From CAVQJU01 sp963754955 (GTDB taxonomy: Bacteria > Acidobacteriota > Vicinamibacteria > Vicinamibacterales > CAVVIG01), in the NCBI GenBank assembly GCA_963754955.1, contig CAVWHY010000006.1, positions 620,001 through 684,000 on the forward strand: 64,000 bases of DNA, in the 5' to 3' direction. Shown piece after piece: positions 28,925 through 38,130 of the stretch. Both the position numbers and the translations under genes were made by a program. The first letter of the stretch is position 1. The number at the start of each line of letters is the position of its first letter. The notes beneath the pieces were generated by a model. It saw nothing but the letters and a program-made list of their open reading frames with translations, did no database searches and was not told where the DNA came from.

Positions 28925-29140
28925 GACAGTTTCCAACGTGCTGGATGGTCACGGTCTCCAACGTGCTTAGCGGCCCGGCGGTTTGCAGAGTGCTCGGCGG
29001 CCACGGTTTCAAGGGTGCTCGGCGCTCGCGGTGCAGCGTGCTGAATCACTGTGTGCGATCGCACCTGAGCCTCTTAAAGGATCGCGGCCCGGCACCTTAC
29101 GTGATCGCATGTACAGCGCCCTGAATGATCGCGAGTCCGC
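28925..29140. repeat. Array A: degenerate ~25-bp and ~23-bp tandem units, GATC-phased
   Basis: Five units of about 25 bp (pattern GGTTTCCAACGTGCTCGGCG) are followed by four units ending GAT-C, with GATC at 29057, 29080, 29103 and 29127 (spacing 23, 23, 24). The second type shares the core GC-C-CTT-n-n-n-TGAT with arrays at 37532 and 38020. It fills the gap between the pseudouridine synthase and the peptidase gene. Confidence 0.7.
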
Positions 29141-29148
29141 ACATTGCG

Positions 29149-30474
29149 TTAGTCCCGCCGTCGTAGACCCGACGGAAGCCGTGGCGAGGCCAGGAGGCTG
29201 ACGAACTCGTCCCAGCGGCGGGCGGGCTGCGCGGCGGTGCCCCCGCGCGACTCGACGAACTGCTTCACGAGGTCCTTGCCCAGGTTGTAGTTGATCACGT
29301 AGCTGCGGTAGGTGTCGTAGAAGCGCGTGCGCTGCTCGGCCCTTGCCGGGGACATCAGCGCGTAGCGCGACAGCCAGTCCACGGCGCCGGCGCGATCGAT
29401 CTCGCCGTTCAGGTACTTTCGCGCGGCCTCGTTGCCCGAGTAGGCGAGCTTGTCGACCAGCGCCTGAACCCGGCCGTGCATCGCGGCTTGCGACGCGTCG
29501 AGCCCCGCCAGCGGGTAGAGCACGTCGCGCTCGAACGCCGTGCGTTCCTCCCCGGGAAACGCGACCTCGATCCCGTAATTGGCCGTGCCCTCGGCGATGA
29601 GCGACTGCGGCGAGAACAGCGCGTACACCGAGAACTCCACCCAGCCGCGCTCGCGGACGAGGTGCTGCTCGAGGAGGGCGTTGTAGACGTGGTGCCCGGG
29701 ATAGCCTTCGTGGCAGGCGAGATCGATCGCGCGGTCGATGTAGATCGGCAGGTCCGTATTGACCTGGATGACGCTGCGGTACTGGCCCTGGTACCAGTTG
29801 TACCCGCTCCACGGCTTGTTCGTGACGTACTCCACCGTGAAGCTTTCCGAGTCGGGGAGGCGCACGTGCGGCAGCGTGCGGGTGCGGCACTCGGCGATCG
29901 CGCGATCGAAGACGCGCCCCAGCCGGTCTGACGGGATCACGAATCGCTCGCGGAACGCGTCGAATCGCTGCACGAGCGGACCGTCGCCCGGGAGCAGGCG
30001 CGCCAGTTCGTCGATCGTCGCCTGGAAATACGAATCGGGGTGCACGGGGGCCACGGCGTCGTAGAGAGCCTGCGACTCCTCGTCGAATGTCAGTTTCCCA
30101 CCCTGGAGCATCCGCACGCGCGCGCGAAGCGACGCCAGTTGCCGCCGCAGGTACTCGCGCCGCAACGCCGCCAGCGGGTCGCGCTGTTCGGCGATCGTGA
30201 GGTCGGGCATGCGGCCGATGAGGCGCTCGGCTTCGGCGTCGATTTGCGGCAGCGAACGGTTCTGCCGTTCCGCGTCCGCCTTCCACTCGGGCGCGCCGAA
30301 GAACGAGTCCACGTAGTCGGCATCGTGCCGGCCGACAGCGAGCACCAGCTTCACGTATTGCTCAGCGATCGTGTTCATCGATTCCCCCGGGCGATCGACC
30401 GGACGGACCCGCTGCGCCGACAGCGTCACGGCCCCCGACACGATCACGAGGCAGGCAAGGCGCGACGCGCCCAT
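29149..30474 (-). CDS. DUF885-like HEXXPGHH metallopeptidase-type protein
   Basis: The ATG at 30474 is chosen because it starts a signal peptide (MGASRLACLVIVSGAVTLSA) and is preceded by TACAAT at a 6-nt gap. The 441-residue protein carries ACHEGYPGHHVYN (His pair and Glu of a zinc site, about residue 263). Downstream, AEGTANYGIE could give the third ligand. This matches the DUF885 group of putative zinc peptidases, and the family is mostly uncharacterised. It is expected in the periplasm. Confidence 0.8.
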   Translation of the reverse strand: MGASRLACLVIVSGAVTLSAQRVRPVDRPGESMNTIAEQYVKLVLAVGRHDADYVDSFFGAPEWKADAERQNRSLPQIDAEAERLIGRMPDLTIAEQRDPLAALRREYLRRQLASLRARVRMLQGGKLTFDEESQALYDAVAPVHPDSYFQATIDELARLLPGDGPLVQRFDAFRERFVIPSDRLGRVFDRAIAECRTRTLPHVRLPDSESFTVEYVTNKPWSGYNWYQGQYRSVIQVNTDLPIYIDRAIDLACHEGYPGHHVYNALLEQHLVRERGWVEFSVYALFSPQSLIAEGTANYGIEVAFPGEERTAFERDVLYPLAGLDASQAAMHGRVQALVDKLAYSGNEAARKYLNGEIDRAGAVDWLSRYALMSPARAEQRTRFYDTYRSYVINYNLGKDLVKQFVESRGGTAAQPARRWDEFVSLLASPRLPSGLRRRD

Positions 30475-30480
30475 GTCACC

Positions 30481-30486
30481 ATTGTA
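30481..30486 (-). promoter_or_regulatory. -10 box TACAAT, leaderless architecture
   Basis: On the minus strand TACAAT ends 6 nt before the ATG at 30474. There is no Shine-Dalgarno sequence between them. Confidence 0.5.
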
Positions 30487-30649
30487 GAAGAAGAAGAGGA
30501 TCCGACAAGTGTGTCTGCCTGCGCGGCGATTCCTACATTGCGTGTGTTCGATCAACGACCTGCAACACGTCAGCACGATGAATGACGGCGCATCGATCGA
30601 GCGTTTTCGCGCCCGGGCGCCCGCCCGCAACGCCCGCGTTGCCTGAAGT

Positions 30650-30665
30650 CCTACGTCCGCGTAGG
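30650..30665. promoter_or_regulatory. Inverted repeat CCTACGTCCGCGTAGG, possible activator site
   Basis: A perfect 6-bp inverted repeat with a 4-nt loop lies about 95 bp upstream of the sigma-54-like promoter. That is where an enhancer-binding activator would sit. No terminator role is likely because no gene ends nearby on the plus strand. Confidence 0.4.
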
Positions 30666-30758
30666 CTCACGACCCTCGACGTTACAGATACGTGACCCGC
30701 CATCGGCTCCATTCCGACGAATTTCCCTGATAAATCGGGTGTCGCCGATCGCGACACG

Positions 30759-30774
30759 TGGATCTTCGTTTGCA
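30759..30774 (+). promoter_or_regulatory. Sigma-54-like -24/-12 promoter for porin-urtABCDE
   Basis: TGGATCTTCGTTTGCA has the GG-N10-GC spacing and a full TTGCA -12 element; the -24 part is TGGATC instead of TGGCAC. The predicted start near 30785 leaves a leader of about 95 nt before the porin ATG. The rest of the 30475-30880 gap shows no gene. A nitrogen-related operon makes sigma-54 plausible. Confidence 0.5.
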
Positions 30775-30880
30775 CTTCGTCGCTGTCACACAGAACTCCA
30801 CGGTCTTGTTGTTTTGTCCCTTCGAACAACACGCGGATTCATTCGATGCGCTTCGCGCGCGACGAGAGGGTGAGTGACCA

Positions 30881-31960
30881 ATGCACATGAGATGTGTTCG
30901 AACGTTCCACCGATGGACGGAGCTGCGCCTGATACCCGCGCTGCTGCTGGGTGTCCTGCTGTCCGCGGCGCCGTCGTCGGCGCAGAGTCCGCCGGCCCTG
31001 CCCAGCGTCGGCGCGGGCGTGCAGACAAGCTACGTGCACACGTCTCCTGAAGACGGCGACGACACCGACACGTTCCCGCTGAACAGCGTGCGGCTGTACG
31101 TGAGCGGAACGGCGGCTCCGAAGATCAAGTACATGTTCAACACGGAGTACGACGGCAACAATCACATCAACGTGCTCGATGCGGCGGCACAGTTCGAGAT
31201 GTCCCCGAAGGTGAACTTCTGGGTCGGGCGCATGCTGCCCCCGAGCGACCGCGCCAACATGTACGGCCCGTACTACTCGAACCACTGGGCCGTTTTCACC
31301 GACGGCATCCAGGACGGCTACCCGTTCGTGTCCGCCGGCCGCGACAACGGGTTCCTTTACTGGGGCCAGTTCAACAAGGTCAAGCTGTCCGGCGGCGTCT
31401 TCGACGGCGCGACGGCGACCGGCACGAGCACGGTGATCACCGCCGGCCGTGCCCAGGTGGACTTCTGGGACACCGAGGACGGCTACTACCTGAACGGCAC
31501 CTACTACGGCGCCAAGAACCTCCTGGCCATCGGCATCGCGGGGCAGGTGCAGGGGAGCGACAAGTCCGCCTGGAACGTGGATTTCCTCTTCGAGAAGAAG
31601 GTGAAGGGCGGCGGCGCATTCACGGTGGAGAGCCAGTACAACAACTACAGCCAGCTGGGCGGCTATAACGCGCGCTACGGCGAGAGTGACGGCGCCTACG
31701 GCCTGGCGAGCTTCCTGTTTCCTCCGGCCATGGGCATGACCGGCAAGTTCGAGGTCCTGGGCAAGTACGCGCAGGCGAACTTCACCAAGGGCCTGACGGC
31801 GCTCGACCAGGATTACAACCAGAAGACGACCGAGTTCAACTTCAACTACGTCATCAAGGACTTCAACGCACGCGTGATGTTCTTCTACAAGGACACCCGC
31901 TTCGACGCCGTCATGAAGAACAACACCCAGGTGGGTGTCGGCATCCAGCTGCAGATCTGA
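30881..31960 (+). CDS. Outer-membrane porin of the urea-uptake operon
   Basis: The 359-residue protein has a long n-region and signal (LIPALLLGVLLSAAPSSAQ). Alternating aromatic beta strands follow (VRLYVSGTAAPKIKYMFNTEY, FNFNYVIKDFNARVMFFY), ending in a short strand GVGIQLQI, as in OprP/OprO-like porins. It directly precedes urtA (36-nt gap), so it probably supplies the outer-membrane route for urea or short amides (inference). The ATG at 30881 follows GAGAGGGTGAG. Confidence 0.75.
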   Translation: MHMRCVRTFHRWTELRLIPALLLGVLLSAAPSSAQSPPALPSVGAGVQTSYVHTSPEDGDDTDTFPLNSVRLYVSGTAAPKIKYMFNTEYDGNNHINVLDAAAQFEMSPKVNFWVGRMLPPSDRANMYGPYYSNHWAVFTDGIQDGYPFVSAGRDNGFLYWGQFNKVKLSGGVFDGATATGTSTVITAGRAQVDFWDTEDGYYLNGTYYGAKNLLAIGIAGQVQGSDKSAWNVDFLFEKKVKGGGAFTVESQYNNYSQLGGYNARYGESDGAYGLASFLFPPAMGMTGKFEVLGKYAQANFTKGLTALDQDYNQKTTEFNFNYVIKDFNARVMFFYKDTRFDAVMKNNTQVGVGIQLQI

Positions 31961-31996
31961 GCGCGTGATCACACTTCCATTTCCCAAGGAGCGCAC

Positions 31997-33280
31997 ATGA
32001 AAAATAGACAGATACGTCTCGCGGCGTGGGTGGCGGCCGCGGGTCTGGCGTTGACGGTTTCGATGTCGGCCCAGGGCACGATCAAGGTCGGCGTCCTCCA
32101 CTCGCTGTCCGGCACGATGGCCATCAGCGAGACGACGCTCAAGGACACGGTCCTGATGCTCATCGCGGAGCAGAACAAGAAAGGCGGCCTCCTCGGCAGG
32201 AAACTCGAGGCGGTCGTGGTCGATCCGGCGTCCGACTGGCCGCTCTTCGCGGAAAAGGCGCGCGAACTGCTGGAGAAAGACAAGGTTGCCGTGACGTTTG
32301 GATGCTGGACGTCGGTGTCCAGGAAGTCCGTCCTGCCCGTGTTCGAGAAGGACAACGGCCTGCTGTTTTATCCGGTGCAGTACGAGGGCGAAGAATCGTC
32401 CAAGAACGTCATCTACACGGGCGCCGCGCCCAACCAGCAGGCGATTCCCGCCGTGGACTACCTGATGAAGGACCTGGGCGTGAAGCGGTGGGTGCTCGAG
32501 GGCACCGACTACGTGTATCCCCGCACCACCAACAAGATCCTCGAAGCCTACCTGCTCTCGAAAGGCGTGGCGCCGATCGATATTTCGATCAACTACACGC
32601 CCTTCGGCTACTCCGACTGGCAGACGCGCGTCGCCGCGATCAAGCGTTTCGGTTCGGCGGGCAAGAAGACGGCGGTGGTCTCGACGATCAACGGCGACGC
32701 CAACGTGCCGTTCTACAAGGAGCTCGGCAACCAGAAGATTTCGGCGGAGGACATCCCGGTCGTCGCCTTCTCGGTCGGTGAAGAGGAGTTGTCCGGCCTC
32801 GACGCGAAGCCCCTGGTCGGCCACCTCGCGGCGTGGAATTACTTCGAGAGCATCAAGACGCCGGCGAACACCGCGTTCATCAACCAGTGGCACGCCTACA
32901 TCAAGAACCCCAAGCGGACGACGAACGACCCGATGGAAGCGCACTACATCGGCTTCAATCTGTGGGTGAAGGCCGTGGAGAAGGCCGGTTCGACGGATGT
33001 CGACAAGGTGCTCGCGGCCCTGCCGGGTCTCGAGGTGCCGAATCTCACGGGCGGCGTCGCGAAGCTGCTGCCGAACCACCACATCACCAAGCCGGTCTAC
33101 ATCGGCGAGGTGAAAGCCGACGGCCAGTTCGACGTCGTGTCGAAGACCCCGGTCGTGCCCGGTGATGCGTGGTCGGACTACCTGCCTGGGAGCAAGGACA
33201 TCCAGGCGGACTGGGTGACGCTCAAGTGCGGCAACTACAATTCCAAGACCAAGGTGTGCTCAGGACAAAACTACAAGTAG
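31997..33280 (+). CDS. urtA: Urea ABC transporter, substrate-binding protein UrtA
   Basis: The 427-residue protein has a signal peptide (residues 1-25). It shows the UrtA/FmdD pattern IKVGVLHSLSGTMAISETTLKD, TFGCWTSVSRKSVLPVFEK, LLFYPVQYEGEESSKNVIYTG, GTDYVYPRTTNKI, INYTPFGYSDWQ and MEAHYIGFNLW. It binds urea in the periplasm for UrtBC. AAGGAG precedes the ATG. The stop codon TAG lies inside a REP-like palindrome that also carries the urtB start. Confidence 0.95.
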   Translation: MKNRQIRLAAWVAAAGLALTVSMSAQGTIKVGVLHSLSGTMAISETTLKDTVLMLIAEQNKKGGLLGRKLEAVVVDPASDWPLFAEKARELLEKDKVAVTFGCWTSVSRKSVLPVFEKDNGLLFYPVQYEGEESSKNVIYTGAAPNQQAIPAVDYLMKDLGVKRWVLEGTDYVYPRTTNKILEAYLLSKGVAPIDISINYTPFGYSDWQTRVAAIKRFGSAGKKTAVVSTINGDANVPFYKELGNQKISAEDIPVVAFSVGEEELSGLDAKPLVGHLAAWNYFESIKTPANTAFINQWHAYIKNPKRTTNDPMEAHYIGFNLWVKAVEKAGSTDVDKVLAALPGLEVPNLTGGVAKLLPNHHITKPVYIGEVKADGQFDVVSKTPVVPGDAWSDYLPGSKDIQADWVTLKCGNYNSKTKVCSGQNYK

Positions 33281-33300
33281 TGCAGGCCTTGAGGCCTGCC
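33277..33300. repeat. REP-like palindrome between urtA and urtB, copy 2
   Basis: GTAG followed by GCAGGCCTTGAGGCCTGC (core 33282-33299). The TAG is the urtA stop and the overlapping GTG is the first possible urtB start. A hairpin here could protect the upstream mRNA, as REP elements do after malE (inference). Confidence 0.8.
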
Positions 33301-34956
33301 CCGGTGAGATGGCGCGCGGCGGGCAGGCAGCTGCCATGGCTGCTGCTCGCCGCCATCCTGTGTTCCTCTCCGGCGCTCGCGCAGACCCCGGACCAGGCGT
33401 TGCTCGCCAGGCTCGGGGCGCTGCGCGAGGCCAGCTTCGCGGACAAGGAGCAGATTGCCGGCGAGTTGATCGAGAGCCGGCATCCTCGCGCTCACGACAT
33501 CCTGTCGGCGCTCCTCGACGATCGGCTCTACTTCCGCTCGTCCGACATGGCGGTGTTCATCACGAAACCTGCCGGCGAGAACGCCTCGTCGCTCGACCTG
33601 GTCGATCCCCTGACGCTCAAAGCCGCCGGCTCCTCGCCGACGGATGCACTGACGAAGATCGGGACGAACAACCGGCTGCGGAAATCGCTGCGCATCGCCG
33701 TGGCGCGCTTTGATCTCGCCAATCCCGACGCTGGCGTCCGCCTCACGGCCGTGACCGAGATGCTCCGGTCGCTCGACGAGTCCGGCGTCGCGCTGCTGCG
33801 GGAGCGGGGCGGTGTCGAGACCGACGCCCGCGTCAAGGCGGAAATCGACATCGGGCTCGCGCTTTCGGCGCTCGACGGCACAGGCACCCCCGACCGCCTC
33901 GCGGCCATCAGCGCGCTCGCCGGCCGTCCGCGTCAGGCCGTGCGCAACCGCCTCGCGCTGCTCGTGGACAAGGACGCTGACGGCACGTACGTCGAGCCGG
34001 ACGCATCCGTCCGCGCCGCCGCGGCGGCGGCCGTCGCGCGGATCGATCGAGCGCGAACGCTGTACGGCGGCGTCGAAACGCTGTTCTTCGGTCTCAGCCT
34101 CGGATCGGTTCTCGTGCTCGCCGCCATCGGTCTCGCCATCACCTTCGGCGTGATGGGCGTGATCAACATGGCGCACGGGGAGCTGATGATGCTCGGCGCG
34201 TACACGACTTACGTCGTGCAGATCCTCATGCCGCAGCACATTGGCGCCTCGATCCTGGTCGCCATTCCGGCGGCATTTCTCGTGGCCGGGCTCGCCGGCG
34301 TGATCCTCGAGCGGTCGATCATCCGTTTCCTGTACGGGCGCCCGCTCGAGACGCTGCTGGCGACGTTCGGCGTGAGCCTCGTGCTGCAGCAGCTCGTGCG
34401 ATCGATCTTCACCGCCAATAACCGGGACGTGGAGACGCCGGCGTGGATGAGCGGCTCACTCCAGCTCGGCGACGCGCTCGCCATCACCTACAACCGCCTC
34501 TACATCGTCATCTTCACGATGATCGTGTTTGCGATTCTGCTGGCCGTGCTCCGCCGCACCAGGCTCGGGCTGGAGATCCGCGCCGTGTCGCAGAACCGCG
34601 CGATGGCCCGGGCGATGGGGATCCGCAGCGAGTGGGTGGACGCGATGACGTTCGGCCTCGGGTCGGGCATCGCGGGGGTGGCGGGCGTGGCGCTGAGCCA
34701 GCTCACCAACGTCGGCCCGAACCTCGGGCAGTCCTACATCATCGATTCGTTCATGGTCGTGGTGTTCGGCGGCGTCGGAAACCTGTGGGGCACGCTGATC
34801 GGCGGGATGTCCATGGGTATCGTCAACAAGCTGCTCGAGCCGTACGCGGGCGCGGTGCTCGGCAAGATTTTCGTCCTCGTGGCGCTCATCCTCTTCATCC
34901 AGAGCCGTCCGCGCGGGCTGTTCCCGCAGACCGGCCGCGCGGCGGAGAACCAATAG
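33280..34956 (+). CDS. urtB: Urea ABC transporter permease UrtB
   Basis: The N-terminus has a signal (LPWLLLAAILCSSPALAQ) and a periplasmic helical-repeat domain of about 240 residues, the long form usual for UrtB. The LivH-like permease follows: MGVINMAHGELMMLGAYTTY, RTRLGLEIRAVSQNRAMARAM, GLGSGIAGVAGVALSQLTNVGPNLG. Starts are GTG 33280 (in the REP, overlapping the urtA stop by one base) or GTG 33304. About 558 residues from the first. Confidence 0.93.
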   Translation: MQALRPAPVRWRAAGRQLPWLLLAAILCSSPALAQTPDQALLARLGALREASFADKEQIAGELIESRHPRAHDILSALLDDRLYFRSSDMAVFITKPAGENASSLDLVDPLTLKAAGSSPTDALTKIGTNNRLRKSLRIAVARFDLANPDAGVRLTAVTEMLRSLDESGVALLRERGGVETDARVKAEIDIGLALSALDGTGTPDRLAAISALAGRPRQAVRNRLALLVDKDADGTYVEPDASVRAAAAAAVARIDRARTLYGGVETLFFGLSLGSVLVLAAIGLAITFGVMGVINMAHGELMMLGAYTTYVVQILMPQHIGASILVAIPAAFLVAGLAGVILERSIIRFLYGRPLETLLATFGVSLVLQQLVRSIFTANNRDVETPAWMSGSLQLGDALAITYNRLYIVIFTMIVFAILLAVLRRTRLGLEIRAVSQNRAMARAMGIRSEWVDAMTFGLGSGIAGVAGVALSQLTNVGPNLGQSYIIDSFMVVVFGGVGNLWGTLIGGMSMGIVNKLLEPYAGAVLGKIFVLVALILFIQSRPRGLFPQTGRAAENQ

Positions 34957-36073
34957 TGCCAGCAGTGCCGGCAGGGGCCGAAGGCGCGCGGCGGCCGTGG
35001 GCCTCGGTCCTCGACGACCCGGGCGGCACATCGCTCGTCGGCCTGCTGCTGGCGGCTGCCATTGCCGTCCCTGTCCTCAACCAGCTGGTGCCGGCGTCCT
35101 CGCCGCTGCACGTGTCGACCTACCTGCTGACCCTGATCGGCAAGTACCTGTGCTACGCGATGCTCGCGATGGCAGTCGATCTTGTCTGGGGCTACTGCGG
35201 CATCCTCAGCCTCGGACACGCCGCGTTCTTCACGCTCGGCGGATACGCGATGGGCATGTACCTGATGCGGCAGATCGGGGCCCGCGGCGTGTACGGCAAC
35301 CCCGTGCTGCCCGACTTCATGGTGTTCCTGAACTGGGACAGGCTGCCGTGGTTCTGGTACGGATTCAACCACTTCGGCTTCGCGATGCTGATGGTGGTCG
35401 TCGTGCCGGCGCTGCTCGCGCTGGTGTTCGGGTGGCTCGCGTTCCGGTCGCGCGTGACGGGCGTCTACCTGTCGATCATGACGCAGGCGCTCAGCTACGC
35501 GATGATGCTGGCGTTCTTCCGGAACGACATGGGCTTCGGCGGCAACAACGGGTTCACGGATTTCAAGGATCTGCTCGGCTTCGACCTGCACAAGGACAGC
35601 ACGCGGGTCGTGCTCTTCGTCGCGACCGCGGCGGCGCTCGCCGCTGCGTATCTCGCGTGCCGGGCGATCACCGCGTCCCGCGCGGGCCGCGTCATCCGCG
35701 CAATCCGCGACGCCGAAAGCCGGACGCGGTTCCTGGGCTATCGCGTCGAGTCGTACAAGTTGTGGACGTTCGTCTTCTCGGCGGTTCTGGCCGGCATCGC
35801 CGGAGCGCTGTACGTGCCGCAGGTCGGCATCATCAACCCCAGCGAATTCGCGCCCATCAACTCGATTGAAGTGGTCATCTGGGTCGCCGTGGGCGGCCGC
35901 GGGACGCTGATCGGGGCGGTCGCCGGGGCGGTGCTCGTCAACTACGCGAAGACCTTTTTCACGGGCGCGCTGCCCGAGGTGTGGCTCTACGCACTCGGCG
36001 CGATGTTCGTCCTGACCACGCTGTTTCTGCCTCGAGGGATCATGGGCCTCGTTCCGAGAACGAGCGCCGCGCG

Positions 36074-36077
<4 letters not shown>
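34956..36077 (+). CDS. urtC: Urea ABC transporter permease UrtC
   Basis: The GTG at 34956 overlaps the urtB stop (TAGTG), giving 373 residues, the usual length. The LivM-like permease shows MAVDLVWGYCGILSLGHAAFFTLGGY, LAFRSRVTGVYLSIMTQALSY, NGFTDFKDLLGF, SRAGRVIRAIRDAESRTRFLGY and NPSEFAPINSIEVVIWVAVGGRG. It forms the membrane channel with UrtB. The open frame extends upstream inside urtB, but that is a shadow. Confidence 0.93.
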
Positions 36078-36834
<757 letters not shown>

Positions 36835-36838
<4 letters not shown>

Positions 36839-37533
36839 GCACGCTGGCCGTCAAGGCGCTCAACCAGTCGTACGGCGGCAGCCACACGCTGTGGGACGTC
36901 GATCTCGTCGTGCCGAAAGGCTCGCGCACGTGCCTCATGGGCCGCAACGGCATGGGAAAGACGACGCTGCTCAAGTGCGTCATGGGCCTGTTGCGTGTCA
37001 CGTCCGGAGCCATGACGTTCGATGAAACGTCGCTGACCGGGCTGCCCGCTGAGGCGCGCGCCCGGCTCGGCATCGGCTACGTGCCGCAGGGGCGCGAGAT
37101 CTTCGCGCAGCTGACCGTCGAGGACAACCTGCGTGTCGGCCTCGGCATCCGCAAGAACGGCGCACGCACGATTCCGCCGAAGATCTTCGAGCTGTTCCCA
37201 GTCCTCAAGCAGATGCTCAACCGCCGCGGCGGCGACCTCTCAGGCGGGCAGCAGCAGCAGCTCGCCATCGGCCGCGCGCTCGTGCTCGAGCCGTCGCTGC
37301 TCATCCTCGACGAGCCCACCGAGGGGATCCAGCCCAACATCGTCCACGAGATTGGCGACGTCATCCTGGAGCTCAATCGCGGAGGCGTGACGGTGCTCCT
37401 GGTCGAGCAGAAGCTGCCGTTCGCCCGCCGCGTCGCGAGCGAATTCCGAATCCTCGAAAAAGGCCGCTGCGTCGCCGGCGGCCCGATCGCTGAGCTCACC
37501 GACGACGTGGTTCGGGCGCACCTTTCGGTGTGA
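36835..37533 (+). CDS. urtE: Urea ABC transporter ATP-binding protein UrtE
   Basis: The 232-residue protein is coupled to urtD by ATGA. Walker A is GRNGMGKTT, the signature is LSGGQQQQLAIGRAL, Walker B is LLILDEPTEGIQPNIV, and VEQKLPFARRVASEF follows. This is the typical UrtE end of the five-gene set. The stop overlaps the first GATC of array B. No urease genes are visible in the window. Confidence 0.94.
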
Positions 37534-37625
37534 TCGCGCCAAGGGCACGACTGCGGATCACCCAAAGGCGCGGAGCGATCGCACACGGGACACGTGTGCG
37601 ATCTTACAAAGGGCGCGGCGCGACC
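37532..37625. repeat. Array B: GATC-phased ~22-bp units
   Basis: Units begin at GATC 37532, 37556, 37577 and 37600 (spacing 24, 21, 23), with consensus ATC-n3-C-n-AAGGGC-n-CG. It is the same family as arrays A and C, in inverse orientation to C. It lies in the convergent gap between urtE and the ferredoxin gene. Confidence 0.7.
37577..37603 (+). terminator. Hairpin after urtE
   Basis: A perfect 11-bp stem GATCGCACACG (37577-37587) / CGTGTGCGATC (37593-37603) with loop GGACA. Only TT follows, so it is a weak intrinsic terminator or simply a symmetric unit of array B. Confidence 0.4.
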
Positions 37626-37640
37626 TGCTAAGGGGCAGGT

Positions 37641-37991
37641 CTACACCCACTGCGGGGGCGGCGTGATCACGGGCTCCGGCGTGCGGCCCGGATCGGGGCG
37701 GCCGGTGCCTTCGAGGCGGCTGATCGCCCGGACAGTCATGTCGTGGTCACACAGCATCTGACACGACAACCTCACGCCGGTGAGACCTTTCGCGGTGAGC
37801 ACCTGCTTCTCGGCGACGGTCATCGCCGACGGCTCTCCGGAAACGAATTCCACCCGGCACGTCGTGCAGCGCGCATTCCCGCCGCAGGCGTGCATGATAT
37901 CGACCTTCGCGTCCTGTTCTATCGCAAGCACCAGCCGCTTGTCTGTGGGCACTTCAAACGTTCCGTATCCTTCGACGGTCAATTTAGACAT
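37641..37991 (-). CDS. [2Fe-2S] ferredoxin
   Basis: The 116-residue protein has the plant/adrenodoxin-type cluster motif ACGGNARCTTCRVEF (cysteines in C-x5-C-x2-C) and a fourth cysteine in RLSCQML. Basic and Asp/Glu surfaces and a Pro-rich tail (TPEPVITPPP) follow. It is a single-electron carrier in the cytoplasm; the partner is not obvious from neighbours. Its upstream DNA is array C. Confidence 0.88.
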   Translation of the reverse strand: MSKLTVEGYGTFEVPTDKRLVLAIEQDAKVDIMHACGGNARCTTCRVEFVSGEPSAMTVAEKQVLTAKGLTGVRLSCQMLCDHDMTVRAISRLEGTGRPDPGRTPEPVITPPPQWV

Positions 37992-38019
37992 GCGGGTATT
38001 TTGTCACACGGAGCCCGTT

Positions 38020-38130
38020 GCGCGGTCGTCGGCCCTTTGAATGATCGACCCAGCGGCTTTGCGCGATCCCAACCAAGTCCTTTTCGTGATCCCGGACGTC
38101 CCCTGCGCGATGGTGCAGTCTTATTCGATC
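38020..38130. repeat. Array C: GATC-phased ~22-bp units
   Basis: GATC at 38043, 38065, 38088 and 38127, plus GATG at 38109 (spacing 22, 23, 21, 18). Units end G-T/C-C-C-CTTT-n-CG-TGAT. It covers the gap upstream of the ferredoxin gene and reaches into the last codons of the MBL-ABM gene. Confidence 0.7.

Noticed and set aside
28900..29064. N-terminal extension of the pseudouridine synthase (MRSHTVIQ...)
   Set aside because: It is translated tandem repeat DNA and precedes the normal S4 domain start.
28925..29140. CRISPR array
   Set aside because: Units are degenerate, have no constant repeat with unique spacers, and no cas gene is near.
30839..33082. Long antisense open frame of 747 codons opposite the porin and urtA, and similar frames opposite other genes
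   Set aside because: High GC leaves antisense frames open by chance. The translations are Arg/Val/His-rich with no family motifs, while the sense genes are certain.
37577..37603. Strong intrinsic terminator after urtE
   Set aside because: The stem is perfect but no T-tract follows. I list it with low confidence because it also coincides with a unit of array B.
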